From positions 1 to 64,000 of the forward strand of contig NZ_JAESWB010000233.1 in the NCBI RefSeq assembly GCF_016765675.1: DNA of 64,000 nt, written 5' to 3'. The position numbers and the translations under genes are program-made. This DNA is from Neobacillus paridis. GTDB lineage: Bacteria; Bacillota; Bacilli; Bacillales; Cytobacillaceae. Below are positions 39,801 to 47,682 of the stretch, piece after piece. The notes under the pieces are model-generated. The model saw nothing but the letters and a program-made list of their open reading frames with translations. It did no database searches and was not told where the DNA came from. Within the stretch, counting starts at the first letter, position 1. Each line of letters opens with the position of its first letter.

Positions 39801-40004
39801 TCAGCAGCAGCGTGAAACCTTTCCGTCTTTTGCATTGTATCGTGCTTCTTGAGCCTCACAGAAGAACTCTTTCCGGGTTTTTACCGGCTCACCAGGATGG
39901 TGCGATTTCATATGCTCAACGTAAGTTTCATAGCTTGGAACTCCAACCAGAAGGCTGAGAAACTGCTTCCGGTAGGTATTGAATTTCCGTAATTTATCCA
40001 GCAT
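39801..40004 (-). CDS. ybdD: YbdD/YjiX family small protein (Sel_put)
   Basis: A 67-aa protein that typically accompanies CstA. It has the family pattern FLSLLVGVPSYETYVEHMKSHHPGEPV and FFCEAQEARY, and ends SRCC. In this family the final position can be selenocysteine in other bacteria; here it is cysteine. A start at 40004 (MLDKLRKF) fits the family. It overlaps the cstA stop by 11 bp and uses the GGAGGAG inside cstA, about 12 bases upstream. Confidence 0.8.
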   Translation of the reverse strand: MLDKLRKFNTYRKQFLSLLVGVPSYETYVEHMKSHHPGEPVKTRKEFFCEAQEARYNAKDGKVSRCC

Positions 40005-42072
40005 AATTCGTGACATCTCCTCCATCACGAGGCACATATGGCGCCTCATGTAAGGGCAGTTTATGACCTACAATGACCTTAAACCAAATCCGCAGTGCAG
40101 AAATTAACACGACCAGAACAACAATCATGAAAATAGCACAAAGCGCAGCATCCACATAGTCGTTCATTAATACTTGCTTCATTTGAGCAGCATTTGCCGC
40201 CGGAGCAAGCACTTTTCCCTCATTATATGCATCTTGGAAGATTTTCGCATGGGACAGAAAGCCGACTTTTGGATTTTCGTGGAAAAGCTTTTGCCAGCCA
40301 GCCGTTAAAGTGACAATTAACAGCCAGGTGGTTGGGATCAATGTAACCCATGTGTAGGCTTTTTTCCCCATTTTAAACAGGATGGTTGTACCAAGCAGTA
40401 AAGCTATCCCAGCAAGCATTTGGTTGGCAATTCCAAATAACGGCCATAGTGTATTGATACCGCCAAGCGGATCGACTACCCCTTGATAGAGGAAGTAACC
40501 CCAGAAGGTTACACATAAAGCAGTTGCAATAATATTTGGAATTAATGCTTCTGTTTTGGCAAATGGTTTATAAACGGTACCAATCAAATCCTGGATCATA
40601 AATCGGCCGACACGGGTCCCAGCATCAATCGTTGTTAAAATAAATAAGGCTTCAAAGAGAATTGCAAAGTGATACCAAAATGCCATCAAGGCTTCGCCGC
40701 CGATGACTTTTGAGAAAATAACCGCCATTCCAATCGCCAGCGTAGGCGCCCCTCCGGTTCTCGATAGAATTGTTGATTCTCCAACATGTTTTGCAATTGT
40801 ACTTAAATCTTCCGGTGTAACGGTGAAGCCCATGTTTGTAATGACTTTTGCGGCTTGAACGACATCTGTTCCAATTAATGCTGCCGGGCTGTTAATCGCA
40901 AAATATACCCCTGGATGGAGTACACAGGCAGCAATCATCGCCATAACAGCAACAAATGATTCAGTCAGCATTGCCCCATAGCCGATTGGGCGGGCATGCG
41001 ACTCGACTTCAATCATTTTGGGTGTTGTACCGGAAGAGACGAGGGCATGGAATCCGGAAACAGACCCGCAGGCAATCGTAATAAATAGGAACGGGAAGAG
41101 GTTGCCGGCGAAAACAGGACCTGTTCCATCGATAAACTTCGTTACACCAGGCATTTCAAGATTTGGGGCAACAACGATAATTCCTAATGCCAAGGCAAAA
41201 ATAGTCCCAACCTTTAAGAACGTACTCAAGTAGTCCCGTGGTGCCAACAGCAGCCATACTGGTAAGACGGAAGCGATGAAACCATAAATAATCATCATAA
41301 TGGCAATCGTTTCCCCTTTAAAGGTAAACATAGCAGCTAAAGTTGGATTTTCGGCAACCGATTGTCCTAAAAATAAGGAAATTAGTAATAAAATAATTCC
41401 AAATAAGGAAGCTTCGCCAACGCGGCCGGGCCGAATAAAACGCATATAAATCCCCATGAAAATCGCAATTGGAATCGTTGCAGCAATCGTGAACATACCC
41501 CAAGGGCTGCCTACGAGCGCTTTCACAACTACCAGTGCCAACACAGCTAATAAAATGACCATGATCCCTAAAATACCGACCATCGAAATGATACCAGTAA
41601 ACTTACCCATTTCATCCTTGATCATTTCACCGAGGGATTTACCATTACGGCGCATCGAACCAAAGAGAATAATAAAGTCTTGAACGGCACCGGCTAAGAC
41701 AACTCCGACGACAATCCAGAGAGTACCCGGAAGGTAACCCATTTGCGCGGCCAAGATTGGGCCAACTAGCGGCCCTGCTCCGGCAATCGCCGCAAAGTGG
41801 TGGCCAAAAAGGACCCATTTATTTGTCGGGACATAATCCTTCCCATCATTATGAATTTCTGCAGGAGTTTTTCGGCGGTCATTGAGTTGAAAAATCTTTT
41901 CAGCAATAAATTTGCTGTAAAAACGGTAGCCAATCGCATACACACAGACGGCAGCAGTTAGCAGCCAAATGGCGTTTATGCTTTCCCCGCGCTTTAAGGC
42001 CATTACAGCAAATCCCACTGCACCCAACGCAGCAATAACCCCCCATATTAAAATAGACTTTAACGCTTTCAA
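39994..42072 (-). CDS. cstA: Carbon starvation protein A (peptide/pyruvate transporter)
   Basis: A 692-aa membrane protein of the CstA family, with up to 18 helices, implicated in peptide or pyruvate uptake. Family motifs: GKDYVPTNKWVLFGHHFAAIAGAGPLVGPILAAQMGYLPG near residue 75-110 (core HHFAAIAGAGPLVGP), FHALVSSGTTPKMI and LTTIDAGTRVGRF. TTG 42072 is preferred because AAAGGTGGG lies six bases upstream. An earlier TTG at 42093 has no site. It is translationally linked to ybdD. Confidence 0.9.
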   Translation of the reverse strand: MKALKSILIWGVIAALGAVGFAVMALKRGESINAIWLLTAAVCVYAIGYRFYSKFIAEKIFQLNDRRKTPAEIHNDGKDYVPTNKWVLFGHHFAAIAGAGPLVGPILAAQMGYLPGTLWIVVGVVLAGAVQDFIILFGSMRRNGKSLGEMIKDEMGKFTGIISMVGILGIMVILLAVLALVVVKALVGSPWGMFTIAATIPIAIFMGIYMRFIRPGRVGEASLFGIILLLISLFLGQSVAENPTLAAMFTFKGETIAIMMIIYGFIASVLPVWLLLAPRDYLSTFLKVGTIFALALGIIVVAPNLEMPGVTKFIDGTGPVFAGNLFPFLFITIACGSVSGFHALVSSGTTPKMIEVESHARPIGYGAMLTESFVAVMAMIAACVLHPGVYFAINSPAALIGTDVVQAAKVITNMGFTVTPEDLSTIAKHVGESTILSRTGGAPTLAIGMAVIFSKVIGGEALMAFWYHFAILFEALFILTTIDAGTRVGRFMIQDLIGTVYKPFAKTEALIPNIIATALCVTFWGYFLYQGVVDPLGGINTLWPLFGIANQMLAGIALLLGTTILFKMGKKAYTWVTLIPTTWLLIVTLTAGWQKLFHENPKVGFLSHAKIFQDAYNEGKVLAPAANAAQMKQVLMNDYVDAALCAIFMIVVLVVLISALRIWFKVIVGHKLPLHEAPYVPRDGGDVTNYAG

Positions 42073-42264
42073 ATATATACCCACCTTTCTCAAAGTATGG
42101 CTATATTATATTTCATTATTCGGAAAATTAAAACACTTCTTATCCATTTTTGTGGAAATTATCCACCATTTTCGTCTTAACGCATAATGTTGCAATGACC
42201 ATTGCTAAAAAAGCTTATTTTGCCTTAAACTAGATAAATAATGAAGAAGTTATGTGGTGAGAAG

Positions 42265-43026
42265 ATGGAAGAACAAGCAATACAAACAAAAGAGATCATG
42301 GAGGTTTGTTTGCTGGCCGGAAAAATTATGCTGCAATCCGGCGGTGAAACATACCGCGTGGAAGATACGATGACGCGGATCGCCGCTTCATTTGGGCTTA
42401 AGCAGACGCATAGTTATGTTACTCCCACGGGAATTATTTTTTCGGCTGAGGGCACCGGCCCTACCAGGACGAAATTAATCAGGATATCCGAACGCTCAAC
42501 AGATTTGAAAAAGGTCGATCTGGTCAACAGCATTTCAAGAGGAATTTCCAACGGTGAGATTGATTTACAAGAAGCCTCTGAACGATTGAATGAAATCCAT
42601 TCGATGGACTTAACATTCCCCTTTAGGATCCAAGTTGTTGCAGCGTCACTGGCAAGCGGCTGTTTCATGATTATGTTCAATGGGACTTGGAATGATTTTC
42701 TTCCGGCAATGCTAACCGGAGGCGCTGGCTTTCTAAGCTACGTTTATTTTCACCGTTTTGTTCCGGTTAAATTTTTCTCAGAATTTTTGGCGTCGTTTAT
42801 CATTGGTCTGATGTCCTTTTTTTTCGTAAAAATGGGGTTTGGGCATCAATTAGATAAAATCATCATTGGTTCTGTGATGACCTTGGTTCCGGGACTGTTA
42901 GTGACAAATGCCATTCGGGATTTAATGGCGGGTCATTTGGTAGCCGGGCTGTCAAAGGGAGCAGAAGCGTTTCTGACAGCTTTCGCGATTGGGGCAGGAA
43001 TTGCCGCAGTTGTATCATTTTTGTGA
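42265..43026 (+). CDS. ThrE-like exporter subunit, DUF1212 (YjjP type)
   Basis: A 253-aa protein. Residues 1-115 are the soluble DUF1212 part (CLLAGKIMLQSGGETYRVEDTM, TPTGIIFS), followed by about five membrane helices (VVAASLASGCFMIMF, TLVPGLLVTNAIRDLMAGHLVAG). It is the larger half of split threonine/serine exporter systems; the smaller half is the next gene. The ATG at 42265 gives the normal N-terminus, but the ribosome site (GGTGAG) is weak and ATG 42241 cannot be excluded. Confidence 0.82.
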   Translation: MEEQAIQTKEIMEVCLLAGKIMLQSGGETYRVEDTMTRIAASFGLKQTHSYVTPTGIIFSAEGTGPTRTKLIRISERSTDLKKVDLVNSISRGISNGEIDLQEASERLNEIHSMDLTFPFRIQVVAASLASGCFMIMFNGTWNDFLPAMLTGGAGFLSYVYFHRFVPVKFFSEFLASFIIGLMSFFFVKMGFGHQLDKIIIGSVMTLVPGLLVTNAIRDLMAGHLVAGLSKGAEAFLTAFAIGAGIAAVVSFL

Positions 43027-43042
43027 AACGAGGTAAAGTAAG

Positions 43043-43489
43043 ATGGATATCCTTGCCCAATTAATAACCAGCTTTTTAGCCACCGCCGCCTTTGGCGTCA
43101 TTTTTAACATACCAAAGGAATCATTGATTAGATGCGGGCTGATCGGTATGGGCGGCTGGCTGATTTATTATATTTTAAATGGTTATTTTGGCAATGCGGT
43201 TTTGGCCACATTGTTGGCGACTGTTTTTATCGCTGTCTTAGGCCAGCAAATGGCGAAGGTTTATAAAACGCCAGTGATTATTTTTACTGTTGCCGGAATT
43301 ATTCCGCTTGTACCCGGTGGTCTCGCCTATGATTCGATGCGGAATATTGTCGAAAACGATTATAATCTGGCCATTGCTTCGGCAGCAAAGGTTCTAATGC
43401 TGGCCGGAACGATTGCATTCGGACTTGTCTTTTCCGAGGTTATCAACCAAATCATCAAAAAAGTAACTGCCTACAGGGTAAAAGGCTAA
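43043..43489 (+). CDS. ThrE-like exporter subunit, DUF3815 (YjjB type)
   Basis: A 148-aa protein with four helices and the family features FGVIFNIPKESLIRCGLIGMGGWLIYY (core NIPKESLIRCG) and GIIPLVPGGLAYDSMRNIVEND. It starts 16 bp after the DUF1212 gene, so the two form one exporter, probably for small amino acids or dicarboxylates. The 157 bp that follow hold no gene. Confidence 0.82.
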   Translation: MDILAQLITSFLATAAFGVIFNIPKESLIRCGLIGMGGWLIYYILNGYFGNAVLATLLATVFIAVLGQQMAKVYKTPVIIFTVAGIIPLVPGGLAYDSMRNIVENDYNLAIASAAKVLMLAGTIAFGLVFSEVINQIIKKVTAYRVKG

Positions 43490-43646
43490 ATGGTTTAGGA
43501 ACAACTTGCACAGCCCATAGATTTTTATCATAACAATGCCACTTATTGGATATAAGCGAATTCGTCTTTAAAACTATCGTAATATATGGTATGGTAGGTT
43601 GAATAACTTTTTCCCTAAAATGTTTTATAAGGAATGAAAAGATTAT

Positions 43647-44393
43647 ATGAAAAAATGGATCATAATCGTTGTGATTTTGGCATTTTCCTTTTTTGGGGTA
43701 AAATCAATTTTAGACGTTAAGGCTAAGCAAGCGGTGCCAGTGTTAGTGAAACAAGCTGCTCCATTGAAGACACGCCAGCTTGCCCTGCAATCATACAAAC
43801 CCATTTTACCCAAAAGCAAGATCTTGGATGTACCGTTAATTAATCAAATGGACAATCCGAGGCTTTATAATGGATGTGAGGTTGCCAGCATGGCAATGGT
43901 CCTTAACTATAGCGGAGTAAAGGTTTCGAAAAACGAGCTGGCGAAAAATATTAAAAGAGTCCCTTTTACATACCCGAATGGATTAAAAGGAAATCCGAAT
44001 GTCGGGTTTGTCGGCAATATGGAACATGGACCTGGTCTTGGGGTCTACAATGGACCCATGTTTGCTCTTGCTAAGAAATATGCTGGCGATAGAGCGGTAA
44101 ATTTAACAAACAGCCCATTTACAGATCTATTAAAAAAGATCAGCCAAGGGAACCCCGTTTGGATTGTTACCACGGTCAATTTTACTCCTGTTTCGAATTT
44201 TAAAACATGGAACACACCTCAGGGAAAAATAAACATTACCTTTAGCGAGCACAGCGTCGCCATAACTGGTTATGATGACAAGTATGTATATGTGAACGAT
44301 CCTTATGGAGTGAAGAATCGCAAATGCAACCGGACGTATTTTATTAAAGCCTGGGAGCAAATGGGCAGACAAGCCATTGTCATCGAAAAATAA
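43647..44393 (+). CDS. Secreted C39-like cysteine peptidase (YvpB-like)
   Basis: A 248-aa protein with an uncleaved or cleaved N-terminal signal (KKWIIIVVILAFSFFGV). The Peptidase_C39_2 domain runs from residue 55: LDVPLINQMDNPRLYNGCEVASMAMVLNYSG carries the catalytic cysteine (GCEVAS), and EHSVAITGYDDKYVYVNDPYG carries the histidine and aspartate. It acts outside the membrane. Substrate unknown. A good terminator follows. The ribosome site AAGGAATG precedes the ATG. Confidence 0.85.
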   Translation: MKKWIIIVVILAFSFFGVKSILDVKAKQAVPVLVKQAAPLKTRQLALQSYKPILPKSKILDVPLINQMDNPRLYNGCEVASMAMVLNYSGVKVSKNELAKNIKRVPFTYPNGLKGNPNVGFVGNMEHGPGLGVYNGPMFALAKKYAGDRAVNLTNSPFTDLLKKISQGNPVWIVTTVNFTPVSNFKTWNTPQGKINITFSEHSVAITGYDDKYVYVNDPYGVKNRKCNRTYFIKAWEQMGRQAIVIEK

Positions 44394-44455
44394 TGGGAAA
44401 CCTCTATAACGGTGGTTTTTCCATTCGTTTAGGCGGCATAAATCGATATCATTGA

Positions 44456-44492
44456 CGAAGGCAGGGGAATAAACATCCTCTGCCTTCGATTT
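44456..44492 (+). terminator. Terminator of the C39-like peptidase gene
   Basis: 12-bp stem CGAAGGCAGGGG / CCTCTGCCTTCG followed by ATTTT. Confidence 0.85.
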
Positions 44493-44591
44493 TGCTTTAT
44501 ATAGCTATATTTTTGTAACCTGAAAGGTGCATGTTCATTTGCTAGTTTTCAGCATGTAAAAATTCAACGATAAATTGCCGCGGTACATTTT

Positions 44592-44897
44592 CCACTGTAG
44601 GTTTAATAACCTAAACGACGTAAGCCCTACCTCTCTTACATCCTTACGGCTCCGAGGCCGTTCCAGTGTGAATAAGTCTTTCCGTTAAAACAATAGTGGA
44701 GCCAGAAAATATTCCTACATTTGTCTAATCCAAGTTACATAAAAAGTAAAGCACAATTTAGTATTATACGTCTAAATGCTTTAATAGTCAAGAAAAATTA
44801 TAAATAATTCCTAAAAAATACTTTTCCGGCAGGAATTTTCCCTGTTTACATAAAGAATCTAAGGAAGTTATCGTTTAAGAGACTTCCTTATTTTTTT
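44592..44897 (+). ncRNA. Candidate small structured RNA ending at an orphan terminator
   Basis: A 627-bp gap without genes. Between two terminators lies a possible multibranch fold: CCACT (44592) / AGTGG (44695), AACG / CGTT, TAGGTT / AACCTA (44598-44613), GTAAG / CTTAC (44620-44639) and ACGGC / GCCGT (44646-44661). A strong terminator AAGGAAGT / ACTTCCTT plus seven T residues ends at 44897 with no gene before it. The reverse strand (GTAAGAGAGGTAGGGCTTACG) also resembles structured ends of IS200/IS605-type elements, so an element remnant is an alternative. No promoter was identified. Confidence 0.35.
44861..44897 (+). terminator. Orphan terminator upstream of the kinase gene
   Basis: AAGGAAGT / ACTTCCTT stem, 13-base loop, then A and seven T residues. 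No protein gene ends within 460 bp upstream. Confidence 0.8.
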
Positions 44898-45020
44898 CCC
44901 AAATTCAAAAAATGTCGAAAAAAATCGTATTTCATAAAAAACATGGTACAATAGAACCAAGAATAATTTATGGACATTTTTGCAATCTTTTGAATGTTAT
45001 GGTATTAAGGAGTTATTAAT

Positions 45021-46268
45021 ATGGGTGACACGAGTCAAAGTCCTAAGCTGATTTTTGAAGAGAAAAAAGCGGTAAAGTTATTTTTAACGTTATTCTATCT
45101 ATTTTTTATAACTTACAATGTCTTTTGGTACTCAATTTTACCTAAATTTTCTATACGCTCGAATCATCAATATTTAAAAGAGGGGCTTGGTATTTGGCTT
45201 TATATTTGTGTTATCGGTTTTCTTCCGGTATCAGTTTACATTTATAAGAAAAAGGGTCCATATTTTGTTAAATACTTCGTTTTTATCAGTTATATTTTCA
45301 TAGATGTAATTGATAACCTGTTAAGGTATTTTGGTTCATCACAACCATTGGCTTCAGGAAATATAGTGGAACTGCTATTTGTAGTTATTGCTCCAATATT
45401 TGTGAATAAACGGTTTTTTTGGACTGTTTCTTTTGGTTTGATTGGTAAATATTGTTTTTTGGGAGTTATCCTTCATGATATGGATACGATTGTACCAATT
45501 GTCATAATTCTTACATTGGTCGTTATCTCTTATATTTTGCTTAATCGCTTTTTTTCATATATTCATTCACTAACGGCGGTCAATGAAGAGCTTCATCAAA
45601 AAGAAAAGCTGGCAGTCATTGGGCAAATGGCAGCAACCATCGGCCACGAGATACGCAATCCGTTGGCATCACTTAAAGGGTTTGCCCAGCTTCAGCACGA
45701 GCGATATCCTGAAACTAGTGATTATTATTCCATTATGATTCAGGAAATAGATCGGCTTGATTTAATTGTCAATGATTTAATGTATATCAGTAAATCGAAA
45801 GCACTTCAAATTGAAAAGGCAAATATAAAAGACATCATTAGTTATACCATCTCAATTATGGAACAACAGGCGTTTGCCCAAAATGTTAAGATTGAAACAG
45901 AAATGGAAGAACCTCTCCCGTTGTTAGACTGTGACGAGAAACAATTGAAACAAGTGTTTATCAATCTGTTGAAGAATGCGATAGAAGCAATGCCAGAGGG
46001 AGGTACAATTAGAATAACGGCGCAGTCGTTGGGTGATTCAAAAATTGCTATATCTGTCGAGGATGAAGGCTGTGGCATAAAAAGTGAAGATATTCCTAAT
46101 CTAAAAGTTCCTTTTTTTACTACAAAAAAAGGTGGTACAGGCCTTGGTTTAGTGATCACGAACAAAATAATTAAGGAGCATCACGGCGATGTGAATATAG
46201 AAAGCAACGTAGGAAAAGGGACGAAGGTAACGGTAACTTTACCGCGAGAAAGCAATCATCATTCGTAA
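45021..46268 (+). CDS. Membrane sensor histidine kinase
   Basis: A 415-aa kinase. Residues 1-180 hold about six membrane helices. The HisKA box has MAATIGHEIRNPLASLKGFAQ with phosphorylatable His near 209. The ATPase domain has LINLLKNAIEAMPEGG (N box), DEGCGI (G1) and GGTGLGLVITNKII (G2). The catalytic half resembles sporulation-type (Kin) kinases. No response regulator lies beside it. AAGGAG precedes the ATG and an extended -10 TGGTACAAT lies at 44944-44952. The sensor part is homologous to that of the next gene. Confidence 0.88.
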   Translation: MGDTSQSPKLIFEEKKAVKLFLTLFYLFFITYNVFWYSILPKFSIRSNHQYLKEGLGIWLYICVIGFLPVSVYIYKKKGPYFVKYFVFISYIFIDVIDNLLRYFGSSQPLASGNIVELLFVVIAPIFVNKRFFWTVSFGLIGKYCFLGVILHDMDTIVPIVIILTLVVISYILLNRFFSYIHSLTAVNEELHQKEKLAVIGQMAATIGHEIRNPLASLKGFAQLQHERYPETSDYYSIMIQEIDRLDLIVNDLMYISKSKALQIEKANIKDIISYTISIMEQQAFAQNVKIETEMEEPLPLLDCDEKQLKQVFINLLKNAIEAMPEGGTIRITAQSLGDSKIAISVEDEGCGIKSEDIPNLKVPFFTTKKGGTGLGLVITNKIIKEHHGDVNIESNVGKGTKVTVTLPRESNHHS

Positions 46269-46289
46269 ATAAAATTGATAAAATAAAAG

Positions 46290-46319
46290 GTTACAAGGGG
46301 TTTATGAATAGTCTATAAT
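46290..46319 (+). promoter_or_regulatory. Probable promoter of the HD-GYP gene
   Basis: GTTACA, 18 bp, then TATAAT at 46314-46319, about 65 bp before the HD-GYP start. A small inverted repeat (GACATC / GATGTG) lies between promoter and gene. Confidence 0.45.
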
Positions 46320-46384
46320 GTAATTGAAAAATATTTTCATGACATCTTAGATTAGTGATGTGTTTGATACACGTGGAGGTTTTT

Positions 46385-47515
46385 ATGATACCACATGAAG
46401 AGAAACGAGCCATAAAATGGTTTCTGTTATTTTTCTATATTATTTTTATTGGTTCGGATGCTGTTTATTATTTTATTTTACCTGATTACATTTTTCATGT
46501 CAGGAGTGGTCTCCCTAGTAATATTTGGTATTTAAACTATGCACTGCTTATTATATTGATTCCTGTTATTATTTATCTTTTTAAAACTAATAACCAATCT
46601 TTAATCAAATATATCTTTTTCATTTGCTATGTAGTGTCTGCTGCTCTTGTTGATATTGTGACATTTTTTGGTAGAGGGGATTCCTATACAAGTGGGAATA
46701 TGGTAGAAGTGTTTTTAATTCTAACATTACCACTATTTTTGAATATAAGTTACTTTTGGGTAGTAAGCTTAGGAATAGCGATCAAATACATACTAATTGG
46801 GATTGTTTTGAATACTTCCTATGTTGTAATGCCAATATCATTACTTACAGTATTAGCGATAATGTCTTTCTTTCTATTAATCCGTTTTCGGGGTTATGTT
46901 CGTGCAGTAAGCAATTCATACGATGAACAACTGGATGGAATTGTTAAGGGAGTAATAGCTACCTTGGAGCTAAAAGACCCCTATACAAGAGGTCATAGTG
47001 AGAGGGTAGCCAGTTATGCACTAATGCTATTGCAAAATATAAGAAAGTTTTCAAAAAAGGAACAAAAATCATTTTACCATGCCTGTTTGCTTCACGATAT
47101 CGGAAAAGTCCATATTCCCGATTCTATTTTGATGAAGCCTGGAAAACTAACAGAAGAAGAATTAGACATTATTAAAATACACCCTGTTGTTGGAGCTGAA
47201 GCAGTCAAGAATGTCGAAGGAATTAAGGATTGTATTAGTGTTATTCGCTCCCATCATGAACGCTGGGATGGGAAAGGCTACCCAGATGGGTTAAGAGGAG
47301 AAGAGATTCCCTTATTAGCTAGAGTCGCTGCAATTGCCGATGCCTTTGATGCAATGACGTCGTCACGATCTTATCGATCAGCGTTACCAGCCGATGTGGC
47401 TTATCAGCGAATAATTGAGGGCAAGGGGTCACAGTTTGATCCTGTGTTGGTAGAATCATTTAAAAATGTATATCCAGCATGGGTCGACTTTCATCAAAAA
47501 TACCCATGGAATTAA
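46385..47515 (+). CDS. HD-GYP domain phosphodiesterase with membrane sensor
   Basis: A 376-aa protein. About six helices occupy residues 1-180, then an HD-GYP domain: LKDPYTRGHSERVASYA, CLLHDIGKVHIPD with the HD pair at 237-238, RSHHERWDGKGYPDGLRGEEIPLLARVAAIADAFDAM. Intact HD and GYP motifs predict c-di-GMP hydrolysis. The helical part aligns with the preceding kinase (EEKRAIKWFLLFFYIIF against EEKKAVKLFLTLFYLFF, and SGNMVEVF against SGNIVELL). ATG 46385 follows TGGAGG. A peptide gene starts 23 bp after its stop. Confidence 0.88.
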   Translation: MIPHEEKRAIKWFLLFFYIIFIGSDAVYYFILPDYIFHVRSGLPSNIWYLNYALLIILIPVIIYLFKTNNQSLIKYIFFICYVVSAALVDIVTFFGRGDSYTSGNMVEVFLILTLPLFLNISYFWVVSLGIAIKYILIGIVLNTSYVVMPISLLTVLAIMSFFLLIRFRGYVRAVSNSYDEQLDGIVKGVIATLELKDPYTRGHSERVASYALMLLQNIRKFSKKEQKSFYHACLLHDIGKVHIPDSILMKPGKLTEEELDIIKIHPVVGAEAVKNVEGIKDCISVIRSHHERWDGKGYPDGLRGEEIPLLARVAAIADAFDAMTSSRSYRSALPADVAYQRIIEGKGSQFDPVLVESFKNVYPAWVDFHQKYPWN

Positions 47516-47538
47516 AAAAGATTAAAGGAGGGAAAGCT

Positions 47539-47613
47539 ATGAAAATCCGTAAGTTAAAAAAGGTAAAAACTACTTGCTGGTGGTGTGGATTCTTCGGATT
47601 AAAGCCATGGTAA
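47539..47613 (+). CDS. 24-residue Cys/Trp-rich peptide, candidate RiPP or signal precursor
   Basis: A tiny gene with a near-ideal AAAGGAGGG site eight bases before its ATG. The product has 24 residues: a basic N-terminal half (MKIRKLKKVK), Thr-Thr, then a core with Cys13, Trp14, Trp15, Cys16, Gly17, two Phe, and a Lys-Pro-Trp C-terminus. The basic leader and aromatic CxxC core suggest a peptide that is processed or modified. The next gene encodes a protease with a peptide-recognition domain. I recognise no known family, and similarity was not searched. Confidence 0.7.
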   Translation: MKIRKLKKVKTTCWWCGFFGLKPW

Positions 47614-47620
47614 AAGGGGG

Positions 47621-47642
47621 GGTGCTGGTAAAAACCGGCACC
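47621..47642 (+). terminator. Hairpin between the peptide and the protease genes
   Basis: GGTGCTGGT / ACCGGCACC (one G-T pair) around an AAAA loop, followed by the weakly T-rich TCTTGTGTTTG. It could act as a partial terminator or 3' stabiliser that makes peptide mRNA more abundant than protease mRNA. Confidence 0.6.
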
Positions 47643-47682
47643 TCTTGTGTTTGAATAAAGTTATTATAGGGTAGGTGTTGAA

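Noticed and set aside
42152..42166. DnaA boxes / origin at GTGGAAATTATCCAC
   Set aside because: Only one TTATCCAC-like site, no cluster, no dnaA or dnaN nearby. More likely a chance palindrome or a cstA operator.
44592..44699. c-di-GMP riboswitch controlling the kinase/HD-GYP genes
   Set aside because: The conserved GEMM cores (e.g. CAAACC and the tetraloop-receptor parts) are absent, and a terminator separates the fold from the genes.
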